DNA from: Terriglobia bacterium
GTDB lineage: Bacteria > Acidobacteriota > Terriglobia > UBA7540
Assembly (NCBI GenBank): GCA_030040515.1
Contig: JASHTO010000061.1
Coordinates: 1-28,383 of the forward strand
Length of the DNA stretch: 28,383 bases
Reading direction: 5' to 3'
Of the stretch, positions 7,912 to 16,851 are shown piece by piece. A program made the translations under genes and the position numbers. The notes beneath the pieces are model-generated. The model did no database searches, had not been told where the DNA came from, and saw only the letters and a list, made by a program, of their open reading frames with translations. The stretch's first letter is position 1, and every line of letters begins with the position of its first letter.

Positions 7912-8943
7912 TCATGCAACCTCTGCACTGGTTTGACGCGCCGGCTCGAAAATCTCAGAAGGGGAGACGCAACGCCGCTCCGCTGCGCTCCGGTAGGCAG
8001 CCTGGACCGCGGCAAACGTACGTAAGTAGGAACGCCCGTCGGATTCAAACGGCGCGTCATTTCTCAGGCAAGAAATGAAGTGGACTTGCGTTGCCCGTAC
8101 GCTGTCCCCGAGGCAGCCAACCTTGACATCATTTTTCCACACCGTGACATTGTTTAGAAAGACATCCCCGGTGGCAAGAACCGCGAGGGTGCCGAGTTCT
8201 CCTTCGAAAAATGCATCACCCATCGCCGGGCCATCGGGATCAGGATCCAGGTATCGATGGCCATCGATCCAGCCATGGGTTCCATTTTCATGGGTTAATA
8301 CGAGTATAGCTTGGTCCTCGGCAACGACGTGAGGGTTCCTGCGACTTGTTTGCGCATACACCGAATCAATCTCGCCAAACAGGAATCGGGCGGTATCTAT
8401 ATAGTGGACGAGAGTCACCTGAATTATCAGCCGGGGCTCTTGCCTGAGATAGGCCTGAGTTGCAAAAGGCTCGTCTCCAACTCCGTCACGCCTTCGGAGC
8501 CGAAACCCGTAGCCAATGGGAGGGCCGATATCTCGCCGGGCAATCATTTCATGTACCACACGGTACCAGGGCTGCCAGCGCCAGTTCTCATGAATCATCA
8601 GCCGCACTCCGGCCGATTCAGCAGCCTCAACGAGCTTCACTGCGCTTCCCCAATCCGGCGCAATCGGCTTCTGGCAAATGGTGGGAATCCTTTTTTCGAC
8701 AGCAAGCTGCACCAAAGGAAGATGTGATGCCGCGTGCGTGGCGATATCCACGAAGTCGAGTTGTTCACGATCGAGCAGTTCCTGGCCTGACTTATAGGCC
8801 CGCTTGGCGAATCTCTGCGCCCGGTCGAACTGCACGTCGGCCGCGGCAACAATTTCCACGCCCGGTATTCGCAGCCAGGCTTGCCGGTGGTTTTCTGCGA
8901 ACCAGCCACACCCGATAATGGCGCCTTTCAAGACGCTTTCCAT
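7912..8943 (-). CDS. Gfo/Idh/MocA-family NAD(P)-dependent dehydrogenase
   Basis: 343 residues from the ATG at 8943, chosen because CGGAGG lies seven bases upstream and the Rossmann strand starts at once; the frame is open further up to 9084 without a better site. The N-terminus reads GAIIGCGWFAENH (nucleotide loop 11-16). Typical family landmarks follow: CQKPIA with Lys92 in the EKP-motif position, HENWRWQPWY, and LVHYIDTARFLFG with His180 and Asp183 of the HxxD motif. These enzymes oxidise or reduce hydroxyl groups of sugars, inositols and glycosides, sometimes at C3. The gene follows a TIM-barrel isomerase by 94 bp, a pairing known from sugar and glycoside catabolism. A short remnant of a close homologue lies at 24956-25050. 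Confidence 0.85.
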   Translation of the reverse strand: MESVLKGAIIGCGWFAENHRQAWLRIPGVEIVAAADVQFDRAQRFAKRAYKSGQELLDREQLDFVDIATHAASHLPLVQLAVEKRIPTICQKPIAPDWGSAVKLVEAAESAGVRLMIHENWRWQPWYRVVHEMIARRDIGPPIGYGFRLRRRDGVGDEPFATQAYLRQEPRLIIQVTLVHYIDTARFLFGEIDSVYAQTSRRNPHVVAEDQAILVLTHENGTHGWIDGHRYLDPDPDGPAMGDAFFEGELGTLAVLATGDVFLNNVTVWKNDVKVGCLGDSVRATQVHFISCLRNDAPFESDGRSYLRTFAAVQAAYRSAAERRCVSPSEIFEPARQTSAEVA

Positions 8944-9037
8944 ATAAGCCTCCGATGAACTGTAAGAGTTCTGTGTATTCGTCTCCGAAGACAATCTTGT
9001 GGACTCACTACCATACCTTCCGCCTTCGCAATGCGGC

Positions 9038-9955
9038 TCAGGTGCGCGCCCATGCTTCCTGCCATACGCGCTTAGCGTTGGCAATTACCAGTGAGGAAGG
9101 CTCCTCGGCAGATTGGGGCTTGATTTCAAATCCGACCCATGGCCGCGTGGGGCGATTCTCGCTCAGGTAACCCACCTTGAATAATGCGCGGATGAAATCA
9201 ATGACCTGCGGAGTGTCATTTGCCCCGCCTGGCCAACCGAAGCGGGGGTGCGAATCCCCATAGCCGGGGGTTTGCGGTCCCAGCACCGCATTGCCCAAAT
9301 GAACGTGCACGAGGTAATCCTTCAAGACGTCCAGGGCAGTGTCCGGCGTCTCGCTCAGAAGCGGCATGTGGCCCTGGTCGTACAATAAGCCAAAATCGGG
9401 ATAATCCTCGCGGATCATCGCGCAAAAGTCCGCCGCCAGCGAACAGGGGCCAATCAGGCGTTTTCGGTCGATTGCCCGGTCAAAGGTTTCCAGGACCAGA
9501 GTGATCCCCTTGTCCCGGGCATACGCCGCCGCCTGCTTGACGGATTTCGCGAACGCTTCCAGGGCGCGCGAGCGATCCGCGTCGCCAGGGTCGGCCCCGG
9601 AAACAAACCCCACTCGCTTGGCGCCCACCTCAGCGGCTTCATCCACGTTACGGTAAAGCTGCTCCACCGCTTTCATCCGCTCCGTCTCACACAGGCTGTT
9701 GAGGTTCAGCTTCTGTTGCAATAAGATCGCCCCCGCTACGTGACACACCTGAATGTGGGCCGTCTGGATTACTCTTTTCGCCCGTGCCCGGACCGCAGGA
9801 TCCTTGATGCACCCAATCTCGATGGCACCAAAGAAAGGGTCTTCCGCAATCGTCATCATCGTCTCAACCACCGGCCCGTCTCCAAAAGCCGTTTCGGGAA
9901 AAGCCATGAAATGCACTATACTCATTAAGCAATAATTAGTCCAGGGTTTATCCAT
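9038..9955 (-). CDS. TIM-barrel sugar isomerase/epimerase-like protein
   Basis: 305 residues from the ATG at 9955, with GAGAAGG about ten bases upstream. AP-endonuclease-2-type (beta/alpha)8 barrel with four probable metal or catalytic residues at strand ends: LVLETFDR (Glu156), LLYDQGHM (Asp193), LVHVHLGN (His219) and WVGFEIKP (Glu277). This constellation is shared by L-xylulose-5-phosphate, tagatose and allulose epimerases, inosose dehydratases and some 3-keto-glycoside-processing lyases. I cannot choose among them. No leader, so cytoplasmic. It is followed by the Gfo/Idh/MocA dehydrogenase and separated from the upstream PLP enzyme by a palindromic repeat. Confidence 0.8.
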   Translation of the reverse strand: MDKPWTNYCLMSIVHFMAFPETAFGDGPVVETMMTIAEDPFFGAIEIGCIKDPAVRARAKRVIQTAHIQVCHVAGAILLQQKLNLNSLCETERMKAVEQLYRNVDEAAEVGAKRVGFVSGADPGDADRSRALEAFAKSVKQAAAYARDKGITLVLETFDRAIDRKRLIGPCSLAADFCAMIREDYPDFGLLYDQGHMPLLSETPDTALDVLKDYLVHVHLGNAVLGPQTPGYGDSHPRFGWPGGANDTPQVIDFIRALFKVGYLSENRPTRPWVGFEIKPQSAEEPSSLVIANAKRVWQEAWART

Positions 9956-9991
9956 GGGGTACGCCTTCTCTCATTGCCTCCGATGATGCGC

Positions 9992-10041
9992 GGTAGCGCC
10001 GGCGTTGAGCCCGGCATGACGCCCTCAAGGGCGGCTCTACC
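9992..10041. repeat. Palindromic intergenic repeat between PLP-enzyme and TIM-barrel genes
   Basis: GGTAG at 9992 pairs with CTACC ending at 10041. Inside are two smaller hairpins: GCCGGC...GCCCGGC, and GCCCTCAAGGGC at 10021-10032 (5-bp stem, 2-base loop). It fills most of the 116-bp gap. It may act as a processing or attenuation hairpin or be a REP-like repeat. It lacks a T-run on the minus strand, so a simple terminator is unlikely. Confidence 0.5.
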
Positions 10042-10071
10042 CTAAAGCACATTCTCCAAACACAACCTCGA

Positions 10072-11139
10072 TCACCGGCACTCGCGCGTGGAGAGCTGAA
10101 AGACTTCTTCGACGTGCCCATTGCGAACCCCGTACATGCGCTCATGAAGATTTACCGTGGCGTCGGAATACCGGACCCAGATCTCGATCCTATCGCCGAT
10201 TTGCACGGGAGCCGAACCTTCTTGCAGGTCAATGATGCCGTGCTCCGCGTTCAACTTGTGGATGTTAAGTCCTTTCAGATTCTTGACGGTCGGGATGCCC
10301 CGCTCGCAACTCAGCGTTTTCAACCCGGCGTCGATCACAACATGGTCCCCGTTAGTTTTACTGATTACGGTGGCCAACACCGTGAGTGTCAACTCAAAAT
10401 CAGTGCAGCATTGACGATAGTTGGTATCCATTAACAGGTACGAACCCGCCTGCACCTCGGTCACGCCGGGATAGCAGCCGGAGGAGGTGTAGGTACCCGT
10501 AGCGGCAGCACTCACGATCTCGACCGGAACGCCCTCGCCTTCCAGACGGGCTTTAGTCTCCACCAGAGGACGCATCGTCGCAGCCACAGCCACTTCTTTC
10601 TCCGGCCCGGGCATTTGGTGCGAGATGTGACCTGCATAACCCATCAGACCTCGAAACCGCAGGCCCATTTTCACCACCGCTCGGGCGAGGCGCACAGCGG
10701 CTTCCCCCGGGGGCACTCCGCAGCGGTGCTGGCCAACATCGACATCGACTAGCACACTCAGCAGCGTTTGCCGGCTCCGACCCGCGCGAGCCAAGTCACC
10801 CGCAACCTTCTCATCATCGACGCACACGATGACATCGGCCTGGCGCGCCAGGTCGGCAAAGCGACGGATTTTGGCCGGGTCCACAATCTCATTCGCCAGC
10901 AACACGCTGCGGACACCATGCTCAACCAAGCATTCGGCTTCGCGCAGGGTGGCGCAGGTAATGCCGATGGCCCCGGCCTTTAGCTGCCGCGCGGCCAAAT
11001 CCAGGCACTTGTGGTTTTTAAAATGGGGCCGCAGTTTCGCTGGCATGCCCCGAAAAAAGGCAGCCATACGTTCCAGGTTAGCTTCCATTCGGTCGAGATC
11101 TACCAGGAGGGCCGGTGTCTCAATTTCCTGTTTGGTCAC
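10072..11139 (-). CDS. D-threonine aldolase / D-serine dehydratase-like PLP enzyme
   Basis: 355 residues starting with GTG at 11139, with AAGGAA about ten bases upstream. Fold-III PLP enzyme of the DSD1 / D-threonine aldolase group: ETPALLVDLDRMEAN at the N-terminus, then LRPHFKNHK with the probable PLP lysine Lys41, then VDVDVGQHRCGVPPG and GYAGHISH, and EHGIIDL before the C-terminal metal site. Characterised members cleave D-beta-hydroxy-amino acids to glycine plus an aldehyde, or deaminate D-serine. They need a divalent metal held by His-x-Cys or His-x-Asp near the C-terminus. Here that segment reads RYSDATVNLHER, with Tyr324 instead of His and Asp326 kept. In this locus the enzyme may be an aldolase for a sugar-derived substrate; that is inference. 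Confidence 0.8.
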   Translation of the reverse strand: MTKQEIETPALLVDLDRMEANLERMAAFFRGMPAKLRPHFKNHKCLDLAARQLKAGAIGITCATLREAECLVEHGVRSVLLANEIVDPAKIRRFADLARQADVIVCVDDEKVAGDLARAGRSRQTLLSVLVDVDVGQHRCGVPPGEAAVRLARAVVKMGLRFRGLMGYAGHISHQMPGPEKEVAVAATMRPLVETKARLEGEGVPVEIVSAAATGTYTSSGCYPGVTEVQAGSYLLMDTNYRQCCTDFELTLTVLATVISKTNGDHVVIDAGLKTLSCERGIPTVKNLKGLNIHKLNAEHGIIDLQEGSAPVQIGDRIEIWVRYSDATVNLHERMYGVRNGHVEEVFQLSTRECR

Positions 11140-11191
11140 TGAGCACTATTCCTTGGTGCGAAGTGGAGAACCTTCGTGAAACTGACTAGGC

Positions 11192-12055
11192 TTAGATGGG
11201 TAGGCCTTCCACGCCGACATCGAAAACCTCCATCGCATCCAGTTCATTCTCCGTCACGTAAATTCTGGCGTCGCCGGGCAGGCCGAAAGCAACGTTGGTC
11301 GGCTTCTTTCCGCGAGTCAAAATGGTCTCGACAACCCGTCCAGCCGAGTCCAGCACGTTCACCCGGCCTCGATTGTAAACCGTCACATACAGCCTGCCAT
11401 CCTTGCTGAAGGCCATGCCATCCGGCCCCTGATAACCGGGAGTGGGATCGGGATTGCTTTGGCCAAAGCATTCCCGCAGACCGAATTCCCCACCCTCCTT
11501 CCGGGAATAACGGTAAACCATTCCAGTCAACGTCTCGTTAACGTAAAGGTTATCGTCGGGCCCGAAAGCAATTCCGTTCGTGAAACGCTGACCGCCATCC
11601 AATTGGCGTACCTTCCCTGTTGCGGGGTCGATACGGTAAACCCTGCCGTCGAGTCTCACGGTTTCGTAATCGGGCCGGGGCTGCTTCCCGATCTTGAAGT
11701 CTCGAACCCTGATGCCTGAATCAGTCATGTAGACAGCACCATCGGGACCGAAACAGAGATCATTTGGCATCAAGAATGGCTCGCCGTCACAGTCTGTGGC
11801 GACGACCTCCACCTTGCCGTCCATGCTCATCCGCAGTAAAACGCATTTCAATGATTCCGCGACCCAGATAAACCCACTCTTGTCTACGGCCAAGCCGTTG
11901 GGCATTCCTGTCTTGGCGATCACCCGCTTGGAGTTGCCGTCCGAGGCGATCTGCGTTACGCAGCCCGCCTCCTCCCCTGTTTCTACCACCAGCCAGCTTC
12001 CATCCGGGAGCACCACTGGGCCTTCTGGAAGACTCAGGCCTGAACAGAAGATCAC
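11192..12055 (-). CDS. SMP-30/gluconolactonase-family lactonase
   Basis: 287 residues from a GTG at 12055, with GAGGAGG upstream. Six-bladed propeller of the SMP-30/gluconolactonase/LRE family. The four metal ligands are visible: Glu11 (LPEGPVV), Asn98 (MPNDLCFG), Asn160 (FTNGIAFG) and Asp212 (GPDGMAFS). The family hydrolyses aldonolactones to aldonic acids. No leader, so cytoplasmic. The start codon overlaps the stop of the AraC regulator (GTGA), so the two are co-transcribed and probably coupled. In this context it would open the lactone made by a sugar dehydrogenase such as the Gfo/Idh/MocA protein and supply the acid to the enolase-superfamily enzyme. Confidence 0.85.
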   Translation of the reverse strand: MIFCSGLSLPEGPVVLPDGSWLVVETGEEAGCVTQIASDGNSKRVIAKTGMPNGLAVDKSGFIWVAESLKCVLLRMSMDGKVEVVATDCDGEPFLMPNDLCFGPDGAVYMTDSGIRVRDFKIGKQPRPDYETVRLDGRVYRIDPATGKVRQLDGGQRFTNGIAFGPDDNLYVNETLTGMVYRYSRKEGGEFGLRECFGQSNPDPTPGYQGPDGMAFSKDGRLYVTVYNRGRVNVLDSAGRVVETILTRGKKPTNVAFGLPGDARIYVTENELDAMEVFDVGVEGLPI

Positions 12056-13119
12056 TGGATAAATCCTCCTCGTTCCATAAGCATTCGATCTGACTGTTTC
12101 AAACCGGCTTTCGGTTGGCGCTCCTCAGGGACTAAACCACTATTTGCTTTATGGTCAGGTTGCACCCCTACCTGTAAGTCTCGCTTAAGGTTGTCGTCAA
12201 CAAGCGTGCCGCTAAACTGACGTCGATACCGTCCGGGAGTTACACCCAGCGTCTTACGAAACACCATCCCAAAATAGCTTTGGTCACAAAACCCGACTTC
12301 CTGACACAACTCAGCAATCGGCATGTCCGTCGCCGCCAGCAGCCATTCTGCCCTTACGATCCGCAGGTGATTTAAATAGGTGATGAACCCCTGGCCCGTC
12401 ACGTTCCGGAAGAAGCGTATGAAACGTGACCCGCTCATGTGAATTATCGCCGCCGCGTCGCCGACCATGATCGGTTCAGAGAAATGCTTCTCCAGGAACT
12501 CCAACACCGGGCGCAGGCGCTTGATGTTCTCCTCCTTGCGCCGGATTTGGCTCATCCTCATCCGGTAACCAGTGTAATGGTCCCCAAGAGTTACCAAGAT
12601 CATTTTCAGGTAGGTCTTGGCATTCAGGCGCTTGCGTACTGATTTGGCTGGCAGTTCGGCGTTGACACACTGGATCAGGCCCAAGATCTTCGCTGGAATG
12701 CCTGTTTTAGCTGACACCAAATGTGGAAAGTCCGCATCCTGGGCCAAAAAAGGCATCAAGTACTCCAGATCTTCTCCGTTTCCATCTTTGCCCAAAACCG
12801 CGTCTGGGAGAAAGCCGAGCACGACGGCTTTGGTGGGCGGGGGGCCATAACCTATTGGCCCGTGAAAGCTCATGCTCCCAATCACAATCAAGTCTCCCGG
12901 ACCGAGGTCGTACCGTTGCCTCTGAATCTGGAACAACATTCGCCCCTGGAGAAGGTACATCAGTTCAAAATAGTCGTGACGGTTCAACCGGAGGTTTTTG
13001 CGCTTGCTGTAGGTGTAGAAACGCACGTCAACTGGAAATAGCGGATCGAAGGACCAGGAAAAAAGTCCACTGGCATCCGTCCGTGAATCTATGACGGAGT
13101 ATGCGTTTTGCCAGCGCAT
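12052..13119 (-). CDS. AraC-family transcriptional regulator with cupin sensor domain
   Basis: 355 residues, ATG at 13119, GAGGAG upstream. The N-terminal part (about 30-110) is a cupin-type ligand-binding domain (HDYFELMYLLQGR, YDLGPGDLIVI). The C-terminal AraC DNA-binding domain has two helix-turn-helix units, at about 218-240 (VGDAAAIIHMSGSRFIRFF) and about 267-290 (IAELCQEVGFCDQSYFG), ending in the usual LGVTPGRYRR. An unusual tail of about 55 polar residues follows. Such proteins usually sense a sugar or sugar acid and activate neighbouring catabolic genes. The gene lies 42 bp after the APC permease and overlaps the lactonase, so it is probably the local regulator and part of its own operon. 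Confidence 0.9.
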   Translation of the reverse strand: MRWQNAYSVIDSRTDASGLFSWSFDPLFPVDVRFYTYSKRKNLRLNRHDYFELMYLLQGRMLFQIQRQRYDLGPGDLIVIGSMSFHGPIGYGPPPTKAVVLGFLPDAVLGKDGNGEDLEYLMPFLAQDADFPHLVSAKTGIPAKILGLIQCVNAELPAKSVRKRLNAKTYLKMILVTLGDHYTGYRMRMSQIRRKEENIKRLRPVLEFLEKHFSEPIMVGDAAAIIHMSGSRFIRFFRNVTGQGFITYLNHLRIVRAEWLLAATDMPIAELCQEVGFCDQSYFGMVFRKTLGVTPGRYRRQFSGTLVDDNLKRDLQVGVQPDHKANSGLVPEERQPKAGLKQSDRMLMERGGFIQ

Positions 13120-13161
13120 TTCAATTGCACTCCTCTCTGCAACCTCATCAGCCGCAGGATT

Positions 13162-14643
13162 TCAAATCATCGGCCGATGCGTCGCCTCTTCAGCGGTCTC
13201 GACCCGCTCCTCAGCAACGCGTCCCGCTTCGGCCAGCCAGTCCTCTTTGCCTGTAAGCTTCATCACCAGCAGCAGCATGAGGCCTAGAGCGAGCCAAGCC
13301 GCCACAATCCAAGGGGTGTAGCCTATAGGCGGTGGCGGCCATGGGTTGAGGGAGTTGTAAGCGACAAAGAAAAGGGCCAGCGTCCCGAGCAGCGGGAAGA
13401 TCGTGTGCAGAACCAGGTGAAATTCATCCCGACGCTCGCGGAAATAATAAAGAAAAACACCGAGATTCGCGGCGCTAAAGACGAGAATCAGGGCAAACGT
13501 CAGCATCGTCCCCATAAACTCGAATTCCTTCCCCGGCCCGATCCACAGGCCCAACCCCCACCCTATGGCGAACGTGAGCAAGATTTGCAGCTTCACTCCA
13601 TTGACAGGAGTCTTGTACTGAGGGTGGACTTTAGCCAAGGCTCGCGGCAAGGACCCGGACCGGGCCATACCGAACCACACTCGAACGGCCCCCGTGTTGC
13701 CGGCGAGCGCTGCCGCGACGATCGAATTAAGTAAGGCGAGGAGCACAATCACCCAGGCCTTCCCCCAGTACCCTTGGGCCAGCACAAAGGTCGGATTTTC
13801 CCGCGAGTTGATGAAACTTGGGAGCTTCTCCGTGCCCCAGCCCACCAATATTCCCCAAGAGGACAGAACCAAGAAAATGCCCATTACCAGAATTGAAATC
13901 AGGATCGCCTGAGGAAGGGTCTGACGGGGATTTTCGCTTTCTTCAGCAAGCGGCGCCACCGATTCCCACCCGTTGAAGGCAAAAATCGAGAAGATCACAG
14001 CTAAGAACAGGCCGCTGTGGCTCGAGGCATTTGCCGGATTGAAAGGCGCGAAATTGACGTGCGCAGTTCCCGCCCGGAAAAATCCCCAGAGGCCGAGCAC
14101 CAGCGCGATCATTGCTCCGGCGGCCCCCAGAACGACCATCCATCGTGCGGATACCTTCACGCCCCTGTAAGTCACGAACCCCACGAATGATCCCGACAGC
14201 AGCAAGAACAACCACCAGGGAAAGGTGACACCGTACGCCGCCTTAAGCGCTTGTTCAATCACCGAACCGAGAAATGCCAGGATAAATCCGGCCAGCATGG
14301 GATCGTATAGAAAGTAGAGCCATGCGGCTAAAAACCCCACGCGCGGGTGTACGGTTTTACTGATATATGTATAGTAGCCGCCCGCAGAGGGTAGGCATCG
14401 CGCTAACTGCGTCAAACAAACGCCAAGCACCAAGACGATCGGAAAAGCCACAAGATATGCGAGGGGAGCAGCAATGCCAGCCTGCGTTGTCGTGAATTGA
14501 ATCGTGAACAGCAGGGCGGTGGCCGGAGCCATGTGGGTAAGGCCTTGCACCAATATTCCTGGCAATCGTAACGCGCCAGCGCGGAGTTCAGTTTCCGCCA
14601 CCATCACGGGGTTACCTGTGCCAGGGCGTTCTGAAATCTTCAC
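13162..14643 (-). CDS. APC-superfamily permease
   Basis: 493 residues from a GTG at 14643, with GGAGAAGAG upstream. About 12 hydrophobic segments. The N-terminal signature of amino acid/polyamine/organocation carriers is clear: GLTHMAPATALLF in helix 1, TQLARCLPSAGGYYTYIS in helix 2 and the following loop, then HPRVGFLAAW. Later FAFNGWESVAPLAEESENP matches helix 6 of this superfamily (FxxFxGxE...). These carriers import amino acids or related amines by proton symport or exchange. The presence of two spermidine dehydrogenase-like flavoproteins and a flavin amine oxidase makes an amine or amino-sugar derivative possible, but nothing in the sequence fixes the substrate. It directly precedes the AraC regulator. 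Confidence 0.88.
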   Translation of the reverse strand: MKISERPGTGNPVMVAETELRAGALRLPGILVQGLTHMAPATALLFTIQFTTTQAGIAAPLAYLVAFPIVLVLGVCLTQLARCLPSAGGYYTYISKTVHPRVGFLAAWLYFLYDPMLAGFILAFLGSVIEQALKAAYGVTFPWWLFLLLSGSFVGFVTYRGVKVSARWMVVLGAAGAMIALVLGLWGFFRAGTAHVNFAPFNPANASSHSGLFLAVIFSIFAFNGWESVAPLAEESENPRQTLPQAILISILVMGIFLVLSSWGILVGWGTEKLPSFINSRENPTFVLAQGYWGKAWVIVLLALLNSIVAAALAGNTGAVRVWFGMARSGSLPRALAKVHPQYKTPVNGVKLQILLTFAIGWGLGLWIGPGKEFEFMGTMLTFALILVFSAANLGVFLYYFRERRDEFHLVLHTIFPLLGTLALFFVAYNSLNPWPPPPIGYTPWIVAAWLALGLMLLLVMKLTGKEDWLAEAGRVAEERVETAEEATHRPMI

Positions 14644-14925
14644 ATCTCTTCTCCATTTGTCACTTTAATTCTTTAGCCTATTCCCTCATGGGGCATTCGC
14701 TTCAGGCAAAGGAGTATGCGCTCCGAAGGAGCTTTTGGGTAGACTCCGGCGGCTACCAACCTCCCGTCCTGGGCTAGAAGTATTGCCAGGGATAGAGTTG
14801 GGCAGCGAGTCGCGCGCCTCGAAACCGGAAATTACCTCACCCATTGCTTCACCTGCACCTCGCGGATCCCCGTTTGTGGAGTAGAACTCGGGCCAACAAA
14901 GAATCTCTCTAAATCGATGCGGAAT
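14644..14925. other. Intergenic gap between GH-like A and APC permease
   Basis: About 280 bp. On the minus strand one frame stays open for roughly 80 codons (reading FREILCWPEFYSTNGDPRG and on), without start, ribosome site or recognisable family. I treat it as non-coding or as an unidentified gene remnant. No promoter stands out. Confidence 0.35.
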
Positions 14926-16470
14926 TCAGTGGGCGCGTTTGATTCGCAAGGCAACGTCCAACGTATACTCAGGAATGTCAAGGTCCATTTTCCCTCCTTG
15001 GTGCGTAAAAATTACGCTGCTGATTTCCGAGCCAAAGGCAGGGTCGACCCAATCTGCTTTGTAGGTGCCTCCAGGTAAATCCAATACGAGAGTCTCCTTG
15101 TAATGCCCCGGCATTGCTATATAGTACATCAGGTTTGGTGCGAGCCGACTATGGTGGAGATAGAGCGCATACTGCTCTCCCGGCTGGCTCATGCCTCGGC
15201 AGTAAACTCCCTCCGCCACACCGCTCACGACGAAACTCTTATCCGCAAGCATCTTGATGAAGTCGAAGCTGTAGATAAAGTCCTTCAGATTGCGCAGGGC
15301 GCGTACGATTTGGGCATTATCAGGTGTGTTGCCAGTCGGGTCCTCAACAGTATATAGCGAGTTCAACTGGTTAAAACTTGCTCCCCCTCCCACCATGAAC
15401 TCCCAGGCTTCCACGCGAGAGTCCAAAATGGGGTCACCTTCTCGGTATTGAAACGGGTAATACATGGTTTCATTCATCTCAATCGGCTTGTTGTGGTAGT
15501 ATTCATAGTCGAGGATCTTCATTCCTCCCATCTGCTCACTATCCGCTTCCCCACCCCACACGTACTGCCCGCTGATAATCGATAGAAGGGGACTTCCTGC
15601 GAAATCAACAGGACCTCCGATCGGACCTTCCCCCATCTGCGCTACAAGGTGCTTCTTGGGCAGCTTGGCTTCAGTATCATGTACCACCTGCAACATGTGG
15701 CCGACCCAAGGACCGGCTTCCGCATGCGGAGTGAAATTGGACGGCTCATCGCAAATCTCCAAAATGAGATTGTCATACTCATTTACTTCCTGAGAAATTT
15801 TGCTCACGTAGTCACTCTGCCGCCGGACCAGCTCTGGATCCTTCAGTGTCTGGACGTCCTTGAAGTCGCACTTGCCCACCCCCTGTATATTGTTTTCGTG
15901 ATAGAGGGGACAGAGCGGCCAACGATGTGAATACTGCGAGCTAAGGAAAAATAGCTCCACAACAATGTCACGCTCCCCGGCTTTTACAATGAAGTCTTTC
16001 AGACGCGCGAAAAACTCTGGATTCCATCTGTCCAAGTCATATTTGTTTCCCCCATATACACAACTGGGTACGCTACTTCGCGCCCACGGCACGATGGTTC
16101 TTGACGGTCTCACACCCGTGACGTTATCCGGACAAAATTCTCCGACCATCTCAAGACATTCGCCCGGCCAGGGGCGCGTGTAGTTTAGTCCGTATGCTTT
16201 CAGCGCATCGAGATACCTAACATAGTCGAAGTCCAGATTGATTACGGCACCGTAGTGCTCAGCGGAGGTGATCAGGATGGTCGGCTGCCCTTTAAATAGG
16301 TAATAACGCGGATTGTCAGGATGGATTTTAATCGGCTCGGCCGAGACTTGGGCCAGCGAAGTGGGAGGCGCCGGGTCTGTTTTGGCCGTCAGCGCGGAAG
16401 CCGCATTGAGCGCAGGAGCAGCTAGCAGGGAACTGCCGAGAAATTCTCTTCGTGTCCATTGGCTGTGCAT
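14926..16470 (-). CDS. Secreted glycosidase-like protein A (clan GH-A-like barrel plus C-terminal beta-domain), Tat leader
   Basis: 514 residues, ATG at 16470 with AGGGAG seven bases upstream. A Tat leader (TRREFLGSSLLAAPALNAAS) replaces the Sec-type leader of paralogues B and C. After EPIKIHPDNPRYYLFKGQP comes a DUF4038-like (beta/alpha)8 barrel. LILEICDEPSNF places Glu242 where GH-A enzymes have the acid/base of the NEP motif. KPIEMNETMYYPF offers Glu334 (or Glu331) as nucleophile. The last 85 residues (YALYLHH..., LVLDLPGGTYKADWVDP) resemble the collagen-binding-like domain that follows DUF4038 barrels. I know no characterised member, so GH-A hydrolase activity is inferred. It heads the run with the APC permease and AraC gene. 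Confidence 0.8.
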   Translation of the reverse strand: MHSQWTRREFLGSSLLAAPALNAASALTAKTDPAPPTSLAQVSAEPIKIHPDNPRYYLFKGQPTILITSAEHYGAVINLDFDYVRYLDALKAYGLNYTRPWPGECLEMVGEFCPDNVTGVRPSRTIVPWARSSVPSCVYGGNKYDLDRWNPEFFARLKDFIVKAGERDIVVELFFLSSQYSHRWPLCPLYHENNIQGVGKCDFKDVQTLKDPELVRRQSDYVSKISQEVNEYDNLILEICDEPSNFTPHAEAGPWVGHMLQVVHDTEAKLPKKHLVAQMGEGPIGGPVDFAGSPLLSIISGQYVWGGEADSEQMGGMKILDYEYYHNKPIEMNETMYYPFQYREGDPILDSRVEAWEFMVGGGASFNQLNSLYTVEDPTGNTPDNAQIVRALRNLKDFIYSFDFIKMLADKSFVVSGVAEGVYCRGMSQPGEQYALYLHHSRLAPNLMYYIAMPGHYKETLVLDLPGGTYKADWVDPAFGSEISSVIFTHQGGKMDLDIPEYTLDVALRIKRAH

Positions 16471-16552
16471 CGTTGAACTCCCTTAGTAGGCTATATTAGT
16501 TAAACTTAAAACACCATCGGGCGCGTGAGGTTTGCGACTGCAGGTCTGCAGA

Positions 16553-16851
16553 TTAACACTCAACCCTGTAATTTCCGGGAGGGATGCTGCGGAAAAGGTA
16601 GCTCCCCGTGGTGTCGGTGGTGGTCATGTAAACATAATAGCCCTTCAGTTCATCCACCAAAGCCGCTTGCCTCCCCGACCCTCTCGCTTCGACGCAACTC
16701 GCCTTCGGGGCGAGAATGGCTTTGAACAGTAAGCGTAAAGAGTACATCCGGCAATCCTCCATCAGTCGGCCAGCGAGATGGAACCAACGTCGGTTTGCGC
16801 CAAAGCGGACACACAAACCAACAGAAAAGCTAGAATCAGCAGCAGGAACAT
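16553..16851 (-). pseudogene. N-terminal remnant of an Oar-like TonB-dependent receptor
   Basis: The ATG at 16851 begins a clear signal peptide, MFLLLILAFLLVCVSALAQ, followed by TDVGSISLAD and a stop. Acidobacterial Oar-like receptors start the same way before their carboxypeptidase-regulatory domain. In another frame the same strand then reads TTTDTTGSYLFRSIPPGNYRVEC and stops, which is the end of that domain (normally ...TGxYxFxxLPPGxYxV). The order is right but the frame is broken and the middle garbled, so this is a decayed gene. Its first codons lie inside the left arm of a long inverted repeat. Together with 4729-5139 it is the second receptor remnant in the window. Confidence 0.7.
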
